A DNA stretch of 35,842 nt from PVC group bacterium. Lineage in GTDB: Bacteria; GCA-001730085; JADFSZ01. Positions 10,332 to 17,563 of this stretch are shown in pieces (position 1 is the first letter of the stretch; the number at the start of each line of letters is the position of its first letter). Made by a program: the position numbers and the translations under genes. The notes under the pieces were generated by a model, which saw only the letters and a program-made list of their open reading frames with translations, was not told where the DNA came from and made no database searches. Location of the stretch: the NCBI GenBank assembly GCA_022560555.1, contig JADFSZ010000002.1:1-35842 (forward strand), written 5' to 3'.

Positions 10332-10811
10332 TCATTGGTTCAATCGGTATTTCAACGGGTCATGCGGGAGTACATAAGGTTTGATCGGTTGCGGCGCTTT
10401 GTTTAATGTGTTTGATAAAGGGCTGGTCGGACTCGTATAAGGCGGGATGCCGCCCGGAACATTCTGCAATGTGTTGGGATACCTGAGTGGTTTTTGATAG
10501 TTTTCAAGTTTGTAACGTAACGGATCCCGCGGATCATTCAGCGGATCATAATCAGGAAACACGCTTTGTTCTTGAGTGTCCGACACATCCCGTATCACTT
10601 CCTGCGCTAGAGCTTCATCTTTTATCGATTCTTCGAATCTGTCGCTCGGAAGATCTTTGCCGGAAAGCTCCGGAGACATATCTTCGTCAACTTGGGATAC
10701 TTCATCTGGGGGCTCGGGACTTTCGAGATCTTTTTTGGAGCTCAAAGATGACCAGAAAACAATACCGACGATGGATAGCAAAACAAGTATTACGAATATC
10801 TTTTTATTCAT
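10332..10811 (-). CDS. Anchored acidic/proline-rich protein of unknown function
   Basis: I do not recognise this 159-residue protein. Residues 3-24 form one hydrophobic signal anchor without a lipobox or clear cleavage site. Residues 28-90 are acidic and low in hydrophobics, and the remainder is proline rich. A short motif recurs: DPLND, DPLRYKL and DPLKYRL, the last right at the C-terminus, with a related PLRYPNTL between. This suggests an extracytoplasmic extended linker with small binding motifs. Its start overlaps the end of the LysM lipoprotein gene by eight bases, so it probably works with that envelope protein. Confidence 0.6.
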   Translation of the reverse strand: MNKKIFVILVLLSIVGIVFWSSLSSKKDLESPEPPDEVSQVDEDMSPELSGKDLPSDRFEESIKDEALAQEVIRDVSDTQEQSVFPDYDPLNDPRDPLRYKLENYQKPLRYPNTLQNVPGGIPPYTSPTSPLSNTLNKAPQPIKPYVLPHDPLKYRLNQ

Positions 10812-11193
10812 GAGAAACCGCCTTATTTTGGTTAGGTGGGATTTTTAACGCCTGCCCCGCATAAATTTTTGACGCGTCTTCAATATGATTCATCTCCGTG
10901 ATTTCTTTTAATGCAACCTGATGCCGTTGTGCAATACCGTATAGGGTCTCTCCTTTTTTGACGATATAGATGATCGTGTTTTGATGAAAATTCAGCTTTT
11001 CCGGAGCAACAACATCAATCGTTTGAAACTTGAATTCACTTCTCTCTTCAAGAGACTTTTCGGGCAAAATATCTTCCTCTTTAACCATCGGCAAATGCCG
11101 GTAAGGGACATCTCCGGATCGTGCTGTTTCGGTAGACCGGCATCCGGCCATGCACATGATGACAACAAAAAAAATAAGATATTTCTTCTTCAT
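10804..11193 (-). CDS. LysM-domain lipoprotein
   Basis: A 129-residue predicted lipoprotein. Residues 1-17 are a lipoprotein signal peptide (MKKKYLIFFVV...) ending at the lipobox MAGC, with Cys18 the lipidated residue. A single LysM domain fills about residues 78-122 (IYIVKKGETLYGIAQRH, ending YAGQALKIP), which in the family binds peptidoglycan glycan chains. The open frame extends 18 codons upstream into the comEA-like gene, but the lipoprotein signal fixes the start at the ATG at 11193. It sits between a ComEA-like protein and an anchored proline-rich protein; the three form a small envelope operon. Confidence 0.82.
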   Translation of the reverse strand: MKKKYLIFFVVIMCMAGCRSTETARSGDVPYRHLPMVKEEDILPEKSLEERSEFKFQTIDVVAPEKLNFHQNTIIYIVKKGETLYGIAQRHQVALKEITEMNHIEDASKIYAGQALKIPPNQNKAVSHE

Positions 11194-11212
11194 AAAGTCG
11201 CGTATTCGTTCT

Positions 11213-11809
11213 TCACCAAACCACAATTTGATCACGCAAAGCTTCATAGCGTTTCTGTCCGATTCCGGGAACGCTCATAAGATCAACTGGCGATTTAAAA
11301 GAACCGTTTTTCTCTCTAAATTGAACAATACTTGCGGCCAGTTTCGGACCAATCCCCGGCAATGTTTCTAATTCGCTTATCCGGGCTCGATTAATATCGA
11401 TTTGTTGGGGCCCAAGCGCGAACACGGAGGCTTGGAATTGTGTGCTATTCAAAAAAGACGCGTTCTCTTTATCCTTAGTCGAAAAGACCATTACTTTTTC
11501 TTCATCTCGAAGCTTTCTGGCCAGATTAATTCGGGTGCGATCCGCGTCCTCCCGGAGACCTGCCAGGTGCATGAGATCTATCAAACGATCGCCTTTCTCT
11601 AACTGATACACTCCCGGTTTTTTCACGGCTCCTTCGACATGAACAATAATGGTTTCGGCTTGCTTTTCGACTTTTGCGTGCGAAACAGTTATTTTTTCAT
11701 CGGACGCGTTCGTCGTATTATTGATCAACATGAGGACGAGCCCTATGACACCAAAAAGCCCTAAAAAGAAAATGGTTTTTTTTTCAGCTGTTGATAGGTA
11801 TTCTGACAT
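11213..11809 (-). CDS. ComEA-like helix-hairpin-helix DNA-binding protein
   Basis: A membrane-anchored protein of about 198 residues. One hydrophobic segment lies at about residues 12-31. An SLBB-type segment follows (VHVEGAVKKPGVYQLEKGDR). Two helix-hairpin-helix motifs come last (INRARISELETLPGIGPKLAASI and SVPGIGQKRYEAL, residues about 136-195). This is the ComEA layout: an extracytoplasmic, non-sequence-specific DNA receptor for uptake during natural transformation, here alongside pilus-like genes elsewhere in the window. I used the ATG at 11809; a GTG at 11818 would add three residues. Neither has a strong ribosome site. A promoter-like site lies directly upstream. Confidence 0.85.
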   Translation of the reverse strand: MSEYLSTAEKKTIFFLGLFGVIGLVLMLINNTTNASDEKITVSHAKVEKQAETIIVHVEGAVKKPGVYQLEKGDRLIDLMHLAGLREDADRTRINLARKLRDEEKVMVFSTKDKENASFLNSTQFQASVFALGPQQIDINRARISELETLPGIGPKLAASIVQFREKNGSFKSPVDLMSVPGIGQKRYEALRDQIVVW

Positions 11810-11823
11810 AATGTTCACACCCG

Positions 11824-11865
11824 GTTAAACTTGTGTAGTTTAACAGATTCGTGCATACTATTCAA
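11824..11865 (-). promoter_or_regulatory. Putative promoter with palindrome upstream of comEA-like gene
   Basis: On the minus strand TTGAAT (11865-11860) and TAAACT (11842-11837) are separated by 17 bases, with an extended TG before the -10 hexamer. A perfect 8-5-8 inverted repeat (GTTAAACT, spacer, AGTTTAAC, at 11824-11844) covers the -10 and likely start site, where a repressor or activator could bind. The -35 overlaps the stop codon of the upstream SxtJ gene. Both hexamers match the sigma-70 consensus at only four of six positions. Confidence 0.4.
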
Positions 11866-12296
11866 TATTGCTTGGACATATCTTCCATGGGCGGATGCTT
11901 TATCTTAATCCAGTACGAGCTCTTCTGCCCGGGCCACTTACGATCTAAAAACCGCACGCCAACAAGTTTTGCGATAAGGGATATGAAAAGGAAAACACCG
12001 TAAAAAAGCACAAATAAGACCAATGTGGTTATGATGTGTCCGATGCAAGCCGCGAGCGTGACCCACGGGATATAAATCGGCAAAATTCCTTTAGGGTTAA
12101 TGAGTGTGATTGTCAAGATGACACCGGATATTATGAACCACTTCGGATAGTGGATAGAGCCTTTTGACAACCCGAAGAGTCCGATCCCTAAAAGAATGAC
12201 ACTTAAAATCAGCCCGAAGATTTTCCAATCTTTGGGATTTTTAGAGAAAATTGCATTTTTAGTGAAAGTAAGATTTTTTTCAATCCAGTTCTTCAT
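11862..12296 (-). CDS. SxtJ-like membrane protein
   Basis: A 144-residue membrane protein. Four hydrophobic segments are visible, at about residues 26-43, 53-66, 72-86 and 90-117. Near the end comes the motif FLDRKWPGQKSSYWIKIK. That D-R-K...YWI ending and the place directly after a carbamoyltransferase match the SxtJ family (named from the saxitoxin cluster), whose biochemical role is unknown. The frame is open up to 12347, but I chose the ATG at 12296, which reduces overlap with the carbamoyltransferase to 17 bases. The same SxtJ/carbamoyltransferase pairing is widespread in surface-glycan loci, which fits a role in modifying an envelope glycan. Confidence 0.75.
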   Translation of the reverse strand: MKNWIEKNLTFTKNAIFSKNPKDWKIFGLILSVILLGIGLFGLSKGSIHYPKWFIISGVILTITLINPKGILPIYIPWVTLAACIGHIITTLVLFVLFYGVFLFISLIAKLVGVRFLDRKWPGQKSSYWIKIKHPPMEDMSKQY

Positions 12297-13404
12297 AAGG
12301 CACTCCACGGAACACCGTTTCAGGTTCCGGTTGATCTTTTTTATCAATCAGGAAATTTTCTAAAACAAGATAGTCTATCCCCGTCCGCATAAAACACCGC
12401 CAGGCATCCTCCGGGGAGCACACGATCGGCTCGCCCCTAACATTAAACGATGTGTTGATCAGAACAGGACAAGCCGTTAAATCTTCAAACGCTTTAATGA
12501 GCTGATAAAAGTCCGGGTGATCGGCTTTATCGACAGTTTGAACGCGACTTGAATAATCGACGTGAGTCACGGAAGGGATCATCGAACGGACAAGCGAAAG
12601 CTTTTCAAACCCTTCTTTGCCTTGGGGCTCACCGCCGCCTCTTTGGGCCGCGGAGGCCACATCAGCGACAAGAAGCATGTATGGACTGGGCTCTTTAAGA
12701 TCAAAATATTCTTCTTTTTTTTCGTTTAAAACAACCGGAGCAAACGGACGGAAACTTTCCCGGAATTTGATTTTTAGATTTAGCTTTGCCTGCATTGCGG
12801 AGTCCCGCGGATCGGCAATAATACTTCTGGCCCCTAAGGCTCGCGCCCCGAATTCCATAGGCCCCCGAAACCATCCGATGACATTTTGCTGGGCTATCAA
12901 ACCGGCAACGTTTTGAAACAAGACTTCATCTTCCAGTTTTTTGTATTTAATATTTTCCCGATCTAAAAACGACTGAATATCTGTCTCTTTGTAGCAGGGG
13001 CCTAGCAAAGAGAGCTTCTGATCATCATGATGATTGTGTCTGTGCCGTTTATGTTCTTTATTTTGATACCAGGCAATAAGAGCCGCCCCGAGAGCGCCGC
13101 CCGCGTCTCCGCTGGCCGGTTGAATCCAAATCTTCTCGAAAGAGCCGTCTTTGAGGATTTTGCCATTTGCGACACAGTTAAGAGCGACGCCGCCGGCTAA
13201 ACACAAATTTTTCATTTTCGTTTCTTTCCGGATATGACGGGCCATCTTTACCATAATATCTTCTGTAACATTTTGAATGGATCGGGCTATATCCATTTCT
13301 TTTTGCGTGATTTTTGTTTCCGGTTTTCTTGGTTTCCCGCCGAATAATTTATGAAATTTTCGATGGGTCATCGTTAATCCTGAGCCATAATTAAAATAGC
13401 TCAT
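12280..13404 (-). CDS. Carbamoyltransferase, C-terminal fragment (frameshifted)
   Basis: The C-terminal 374 residues of a NodU/CmcH-type carbamoyltransferase. It has the Kae1-like signature NLCLAGGVALNCVANGKI, the ASGDAGGALGAAL block, and the YrdC-like C-terminal part with FRGPMEFGARALGARSIIADPR and INTSFNVRGEPIVC. These enzymes move carbamoyl from carbamoyl phosphate to a hydroxyl on a sugar or antibiotic. The coding frame continues upstream of this ATG to about 13449 with family sequence (DHLIDVKEDGSFHLN), so the real gene was one with the fragment ending at 13440. The break is a single missing base, not a natural start. It overlaps the SxtJ gene. Confidence 0.85.
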   Translation of the reverse strand: MSYFNYGSGLTMTHRKFHKLFGGKPRKPETKITQKEMDIARSIQNVTEDIMVKMARHIRKETKMKNLCLAGGVALNCVANGKILKDGSFEKIWIQPASGDAGGALGAALIAWYQNKEHKRHRHNHHDDQKLSLLGPCYKETDIQSFLDRENIKYKKLEDEVLFQNVAGLIAQQNVIGWFRGPMEFGARALGARSIIADPRDSAMQAKLNLKIKFRESFRPFAPVVLNEKKEEYFDLKEPSPYMLLVADVASAAQRGGGEPQGKEGFEKLSLVRSMIPSVTHVDYSSRVQTVDKADHPDFYQLIKAFEDLTACPVLINTSFNVRGEPIVCSPEDAWRCFMRTGIDYLVLENFLIDKKDQPEPETVFRGVPYEELD

Positions 13405-13439
13405 ATTCAGATGAAAAGATCCGTCTTCCTTTACATCAA

Positions 13440-14093
13440 TTAAGTGATCCGAATCAATTTTTCATAAGAAGGCTCTCCGTACGGAGCCAAGCCCATCAGT
13501 TTGTACTCGCCGGAGTTCACCCGAAATCCTGCATAATAGGTAAAAGCAGAATAAAGAAGGCCCAACGAATGAGGAAACCGTATTTCATTTTCGAGAGTGA
13601 TATCTGTATCACGGCCCACCCCGAAGGTGCATGTTTGCCATTCCCCCACTCCATCGACAGTAAAAATCGCTGATTCCTTGAACGGAGACGGATAAAAAGC
13701 CGAAGCGGCATGACTGGCATGATGCGCGGGAAAAAGAATTTCGTATCGGCCGGATAGTTCTTGCCGGATCAAATCTTTGATCCATAATTTTTGTTTCAAC
13801 CAAATCGGGATAGCTTTAAGAAACGAGGGGAATCCAATAGGGACATAGTCCAGATAGGTTTCTATGAGGCGCTCGAATTTAAGAAAGGGCTTTTCGTAAA
13901 AACTCACGACCGACAAATCATGACTCGTGATTTTAGCTTCATTGAGGCAGAACCGAATAGCACGAGAGGGAAAAGAGCTATCATGCTTTTTTCTTGTAAA
14001 ACGTTCTTCTTGTGCCGCAAACAAAATTTCGCCGTCTTTGATAAGGCACGCGGCACTGTCATGATAGTAGGCTGAGATTCCTAGAATGTACAT
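13440..14093 (-). CDS. Carbamoyltransferase, N-terminal fragment (frameshifted)
   Basis: The N-terminal 217 residues of the same NodU/CmcH-type carbamoyltransferase. It opens MYILGISAYYHDSAACLI, followed by FAAQEERFTRKKHDSSFP, the metal-binding HHASHAASAFYPSPF and the ATP-site block FTVDGVGEWQT, and it ends GEYKLMGLAPYGEPSYEKLIRIT. After KLIR the frame is lost; restoring one G in the GG at 13449-13450 joins it directly to DHLIDVKEDG of the next fragment and gives a protein of about 600 residues, normal for the family. Whether this is a real mutation or an assembly error cannot be told here. The start ATG has a weak ribosome site. Confidence 0.85.
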   Translation of the reverse strand: MYILGISAYYHDSAACLIKDGEILFAAQEERFTRKKHDSSFPSRAIRFCLNEAKITSHDLSVVSFYEKPFLKFERLIETYLDYVPIGFPSFLKAIPIWLKQKLWIKDLIRQELSGRYEILFPAHHASHAASAFYPSPFKESAIFTVDGVGEWQTCTFGVGRDTDITLENEIRFPHSLGLLYSAFTYYAGFRVNSGEYKLMGLAPYGEPSYEKLIRIT

Positions 14094-14135
14094 AAGGGAT
14101 ATGGGTTTGGAAAATTAAAGATACAGGTCTAATCA

Positions 14136-14156
14136 AAGGCGTGAATCATCCGCCTT
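14136..14156 (-). terminator. Weak hairpin, possible purA terminator
   Basis: AAGGCG and CGCCTT form a six-pair stem with a nine-base loop in the purA-carbamoyltransferase gap. On the minus strand it is followed by only TTTGATT, so the T-tract is poor. It may slow or end transcription after purA, but could equally be part of the carbamoyltransferase leader. Confidence 0.25.
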
Positions 14157-14184
14157 ATAAAGGGATCAGGCTGTCAATTCATTT

Positions 14185-14211
14185 CCCCGGGATTCACACG
14201 GACATCCGGGG
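14185..14211 (-). other. GC-rich hairpin just after purA
   Basis: CCCCGG and CCGGGG pair across a 15-base loop, three bases after the purA stop codon. There is no T-tract, so it is not an intrinsic terminator by itself; it could protect the 3' end of a processed purA message. Confidence 0.3.
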
Positions 14212-14213
14212 CG

Positions 14214-15512
14214 CTAACATTTAGCTTCACATTGTTTGGAGATACGGATCGTTTGATCCCTTTTTGACCCCACAGAAACCAATTCGATGTTCGCTTCAAG
14301 AAGTTCTTCGATGCGATCAAGATAGTTTTTGAGCTCTTGAGGGAATTCCTCATATTGAGTCAACCCGGTCGTATCTGTCTTCCATCCCGGATGTTCTTCA
14401 TAAATCGGTTTGCATCGTTTCAAGATGTCGATTGAGTTCGGAAAACGATCGAGGATTTTTCCGTCACATTCATACCGGGTGCATATTTTAATAGTTTCAA
14501 GCTCATCAAGGACATCCAGTTTTGTCACAGCCAGAGCATTGATCCCGTTAATCATGACCGCGTACCGGGTCACAACCGCATCCAGCCAGCCGCACCGGCG
14601 AGGGCGGCCCGTTGTCGCTCCAAACTCTTCACCTTTTGCGCGGATTTTTTCTCCGAATTCCGGAGGGAACTCTGTAGGGAGAGGACCTTCTCCGACCCGG
14701 GTTGAATACGCTTTAACGACGCCCATGGCTTTTTCGATTTTCGTCGGTCCGACACCCGTTCCCGTACAGGCTCCGCCGCACGTTGAATTGGATGATGTCA
14801 CATAGGGATACGTTCCATGATCGACGTCAAGCAGGGTCCCCTGAGCGCCTTCAAACAAAACGGACTTTCCTTGATCGATGGCTTCGTTCAATATCCATGA
14901 TACGTCAGCAATATACTCTTTTAACTCCCCGGCAATCTGGATATATTCATCAAAAATATCTTTTGTCACAAAACTGCCCAAGCCGTATATTTTACTCATA
15001 ATTTCATTTTTTTCTTTAAGATTATCCTCAAGCTTCTTGTAGAAAACATCCCGGTCCAATACATCCCCCACACGAATTCCGGTACGCGCGATTTTGTCCA
15101 CATAGGCCGGCCCAATCCCGCGACCGGTCGTGCCGATCTTTTCAAGCCCTTTACGTTCTTCTTTAATCTTATCGAGTGCTTTATGATACGGAAAAATCAA
15201 ATGGGCGTATTGACTGATAAAAAGCCGCCCCTTAACAGAGATCCCTTGCGATTCTAGTCCCTTGATTTCGGAATAAAGATCCGCGAGATCGATAACAACG
15301 CCGTTGCCGATAACACAGATTTTGTCTTTGTGAAGAATCCCGGATGGAATGAGGTGAAGAATATATCTGTCGTCTCCGATCACGACCGTGTGTCCGGCAT
15401 TGTTTCCCCCTTGATAACGAACAATATAGTCCGCCTCAACTGTGAGGTAATCTACAATTTTCCCTTTGCCTTCGTCACCCCACTGGGCACCCACAATCAC
15501 GATATTGGACAT
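14214..15512 (-). CDS. purA: Adenylosuccinate synthetase
   Basis: The GTP-dependent ligase that joins IMP and aspartate in the first committed step to AMP; cytosolic homodimer. It has 432 residues, full length. The phosphate loop QWGDEGKGKIVDYL (about residue 9), the catalytic histidine in GGNNAGHTVV (about residue 41), GTTGRGIGPAYVDK, FEGAQGTLLDVDHGTYPYVTSS and the C-terminal VSVGSKRDQTI guanine-binding segment are all present. An AGAGGA ribosome site lies five bases before the ATG. It has its own promoter-like site and leader hairpin upstream and appears to be a separate transcription unit from the response regulator before it. Confidence 0.98.
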   Translation of the reverse strand: MSNIVIVGAQWGDEGKGKIVDYLTVEADYIVRYQGGNNAGHTVVIGDDRYILHLIPSGILHKDKICVIGNGVVIDLADLYSEIKGLESQGISVKGRLFISQYAHLIFPYHKALDKIKEERKGLEKIGTTGRGIGPAYVDKIARTGIRVGDVLDRDVFYKKLEDNLKEKNEIMSKIYGLGSFVTKDIFDEYIQIAGELKEYIADVSWILNEAIDQGKSVLFEGAQGTLLDVDHGTYPYVTSSNSTCGGACTGTGVGPTKIEKAMGVVKAYSTRVGEGPLPTEFPPEFGEKIRAKGEEFGATTGRPRRCGWLDAVVTRYAVMINGINALAVTKLDVLDELETIKICTRYECDGKILDRFPNSIDILKRCKPIYEEHPGWKTDTTGLTQYEEFPQELKNYLDRIEELLEANIELVSVGSKRDQTIRISKQCEAKC

Positions 15513-15560
15513 TACGATCCTCTTTGAGGAAATACTATAAACAAGTGTATAAGAAATAAA

Positions 15561-15583
15561 GGCTTCGGGGCAATCCCGGAGCC
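15561..15583 (-). promoter_or_regulatory. Leader hairpin upstream of purA
   Basis: GGCTCCGGG and CCCGAAGCC form a nine-pair stem (one G-T wobble) with a five-base loop. On the minus strand it is followed by TTTATTTCTT. It would lie close to the 5' end of the RNA made from the promoter-like site at 15600-15628. It could stabilise the leader or act as an attenuator; the interrupted T-tract makes a strong terminator unlikely. Confidence 0.4.
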
Positions 15584-15599
15584 GAAAAAACCACGCAGA

Positions 15600-15628
15600 A
15601 AACTAACATACCTCCCGTGGGGAGTCAA
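15600..15628 (-). promoter_or_regulatory. Putative sigma-70 promoter for purA
   Basis: On the minus strand TTGACT (15628-15623) is followed after 17 bases by TAGTTT (15605-15600), with an extended TG before the -10. The predicted start lies about 80 bases before the purA ATG. The -10 hexamer itself is a weak match, so the call rests on the good -35, the spacing and the TG extension. Confidence 0.5.
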
Positions 15629-15645
15629 GCATTGATTTTCCCTGT

Positions 15646-15691
15646 CTTTTCCCTTTAGAACTTTTCCCTTTTAGAATCTTTCCCTTTAAAA
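15646..15691. repeat. Three short tandem copies of a TTTCCCTTTTAGAA-type unit
   Basis: Three adjacent units of 15-16 bases (15646-15660, 15661-15676 and 15677-15691) share the pattern CTTTTCCCTTT(T)AGAA, the third being degenerate. They lie within the 321-base gap between purA and the response regulator, just upstream of the putative purA promoter. The rest of that gap holds the promoter, leader hairpin and terminator listed separately; I see no gene in it. Confidence 0.6.
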
Positions 15692-15753
15692 AAGGTGCGC
15701 TTCAGGAAAGACATGAAGACCCCCGCGCTCTTTTGCCCACGAGATGATGGCAC

Positions 15754-15781
15754 AAAAAAACCTTGCTTCCTTTGGGCAAGG
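15754..15781 (-). terminator. Intrinsic terminator after the response regulator
   Basis: On the minus strand CCTTGC and GCAAGG form a six-pair stem with a nine-base loop, directly followed by seven T. It lies about 53 bases after the stop codon of the receiver-only protein and separates that unit from purA. Confidence 0.8.
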
Positions 15782-15833
15782 ATGGTCAAACACCTGGGTA
15801 ATCTGTCGACATCACAGAGTGTCTTTTTAATAT

Positions 15834-16208
15834 TTACACAGCCGGCCCGATATATTTATTAATCTTTTGAAGGAGGTCCTCCGGATCATACGGTTTGCTG
15901 AGATAATCATCGGCTCCGACTTTTTCGCCCAAATGCCGGTCCTCATCCGTTGATTTTGCCGAAGAAATGATGATCGGAATATGCTTATATTTCTCGTCAA
16001 ATTTTAATAAGCGGCACACCTCATATCCTTCCATCTTCGGCATCATGAGATCCAAGATGATCAGATCCGGGTTTTGTGATCTCGCTTTTTCCAGGCCTTC
16101 GGCTCCATCTGAAGCGGTCAACACCTCATAGCCTGACGCTTTAAGACGCATTGACAGGAGTTTTGTGATATTCGGTTCATCCTCCACAAACAGTATTTTT
16201 TTAGCCAT
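15834..16208 (-). CDS. Receiver-only response regulator
   Basis: A 124-residue single REC domain (CheY-like) with no output domain. The acidic pair is in LFVEDEPN (Glu9-Asp10), the phospho-acceptor aspartate in DLIILDLMMPKMEGYEV (near residue 54), the conserved Ser in ISSAKS and the conserved lysine in YLSKPYD (near residue 106). Such proteins pass phosphoryl groups in relays or bind partner proteins directly. It follows the minor pseudopilin gene by 70 bases, has a GAGGGG ribosome site and ends in a clear terminator. It may be the last gene of the pilus-like operon and could act on that machine. Confidence 0.92.
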   Translation of the reverse strand: MAKKILFVEDEPNITKLLSMRLKASGYEVLTASDGAEGLEKARSQNPDLIILDLMMPKMEGYEVCRLLKFDEKYKHIPIIISSAKSTDEDRHLGEKVGADDYLSKPYDPEDLLQKINKYIGPAV

Positions 16209-16278
16209 TCTCTATTTCCCCTCATTCGATGTTGTTCATGTGCGCGTCATAGCATAGCCGTGAGTTCATTTCCCCCTC

Positions 16279-17541
16279 TCAGGGTCTAACAAATAAAGCG
16301 GCCCCCCGGGGCTCCATTTTGACAACTTCAAGATCTACGAGACCGCGTAAGAATACCACATTCTCTTTGCCCTTGTCAAAATCGTAGTCATACCGTCCGT
16401 CCGGACCTAAACTTAAAAAATTAAGCGGAATATCCGTCGTCAAATTCACATTCTCACTTAAGACAACGTGGCCCGGAGGATACTCGACCATGTATTTCGT
16501 GATCACAGGCGCGTCATGGTCATATCCTAAGGTGACTTGAATGCGCCACATACGCCCCGTCTCGGGTTTGGCCTCTAGAACAATCCGATCGCCGCTCTCA
16601 AAGGTTCGGATATTCGCTAGGCTAAAAACACGTATATGTTCTGAGTCCGGAATCCGGATCCGTGTTCCCTCGGCGATGAGCAAGCCCGACCCGGAACTCC
16701 GGGTATTTCGCATATGAACAAACGCTGTTCCTGTTTTTTGGGTTTGAATATCTTTTTCTTGAGCGTGTCCTATCGACGCGGTCACACTTACTTTGACGGC
16801 CGAAATATTGGGGATGTTTACTTTCAAAGGAGAGAGTTCCTGGTTCATGTTATTAAAATACTGAAAATGACATTGAGAAATTTTACCTCCCGAGGGCAGC
16901 CGCCCCGGAATCGATTGCGTCAGGCCCCGGTAGGTACGACTGAGACTATCATCTTTCCAGGAGAGTGTCATCGCGCAGTCCGGAAAATGTTCGGCATCCG
17001 GATGGAATATAAAACGAATGCGATCACCCGCGCGAACCGCCTGGGTGAGATAAACTTTATCATTCAGTTCCCGGGCGCGTTCTTTTTCCCCGGGCACAAA
17101 TGTCACCGGTATTTGAGACCATTTCTCTTTTCCGGATTCCGACACTTCTTCCAAGATTTCGGCAATCGGCGTAAAGCTTCCGGGTTTATACGGACGGTTG
17201 AGGATAAACGGTTTTTGTGCGGCCGTTCGAGACGATTGATGAACGAATGAAGGATCATGGGTCTCGTCCGTCCATAAAGGAACAAACCGAATGAAAGTTT
17301 CCCCAAGATCCAAAATTTCCAGAGAATCTTTGACGCCAAGATTGTCAAAACCTCCCTGAATGATTTCTTCGAGACAATCATCTATGGCTTTTTCGAGAAG
17401 GATCTCCTGTTGGCTATACGTGTAAGCGTCCAGGCTGGCTTGAAGCATATACAGCGTGACTCCCGTCAGCATGCCTGCGATCGCGATCGCGATCAAGAGC
17501 TCCAAGAGCGTTAGCCCTTTGTGGTTTAGCCGTTTGTCCAT
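16279..17541 (-). CDS. Large minor pseudopilin, GspJ/PilW-like
   Basis: A 420-residue prepilin-type protein. The type III signal is at the very start: NHKG followed by LTLLELLIAIAIAG, with cleavage expected after the glycine and Glu at position +5. The mature N-terminal helix is followed by a long globular part of about 370 residues, roughly twice that of ordinary GspJ/PilW proteins. I placed the start at the ATG at 17541, which has a GAGGGG ribosome site eight bases upstream, not at the upstream start at 17598 that would overlap the preceding gene. It lies 22 bases after another minor pseudopilin. Function as a tip or priming pseudopilin is inferred from family and context. Confidence 0.82.
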   Translation of the reverse strand: MDKRLNHKGLTLLELLIAIAIAGMLTGVTLYMLQASLDAYTYSQQEILLEKAIDDCLEEIIQGGFDNLGVKDSLEILDLGETFIRFVPLWTDETHDPSFVHQSSRTAAQKPFILNRPYKPGSFTPIAEILEEVSESGKEKWSQIPVTFVPGEKERARELNDKVYLTQAVRAGDRIRFIFHPDAEHFPDCAMTLSWKDDSLSRTYRGLTQSIPGRLPSGGKISQCHFQYFNNMNQELSPLKVNIPNISAVKVSVTASIGHAQEKDIQTQKTGTAFVHMRNTRSSGSGLLIAEGTRIRIPDSEHIRVFSLANIRTFESGDRIVLEAKPETGRMWRIQVTLGYDHDAPVITKYMVEYPPGHVVLSENVNLTTDIPLNFLSLGPDGRYDYDFDKGKENVVFLRGLVDLEVVKMEPRGAALFVRP

Positions 17542-17563
17542 GCCGGACACCCCTCTTATTTTT

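Noticed and set aside
14185-14211. Intrinsic terminator directly after purA
   Set aside because: The stem is good but no T-tract follows on the minus strand; listed only as a hairpin.
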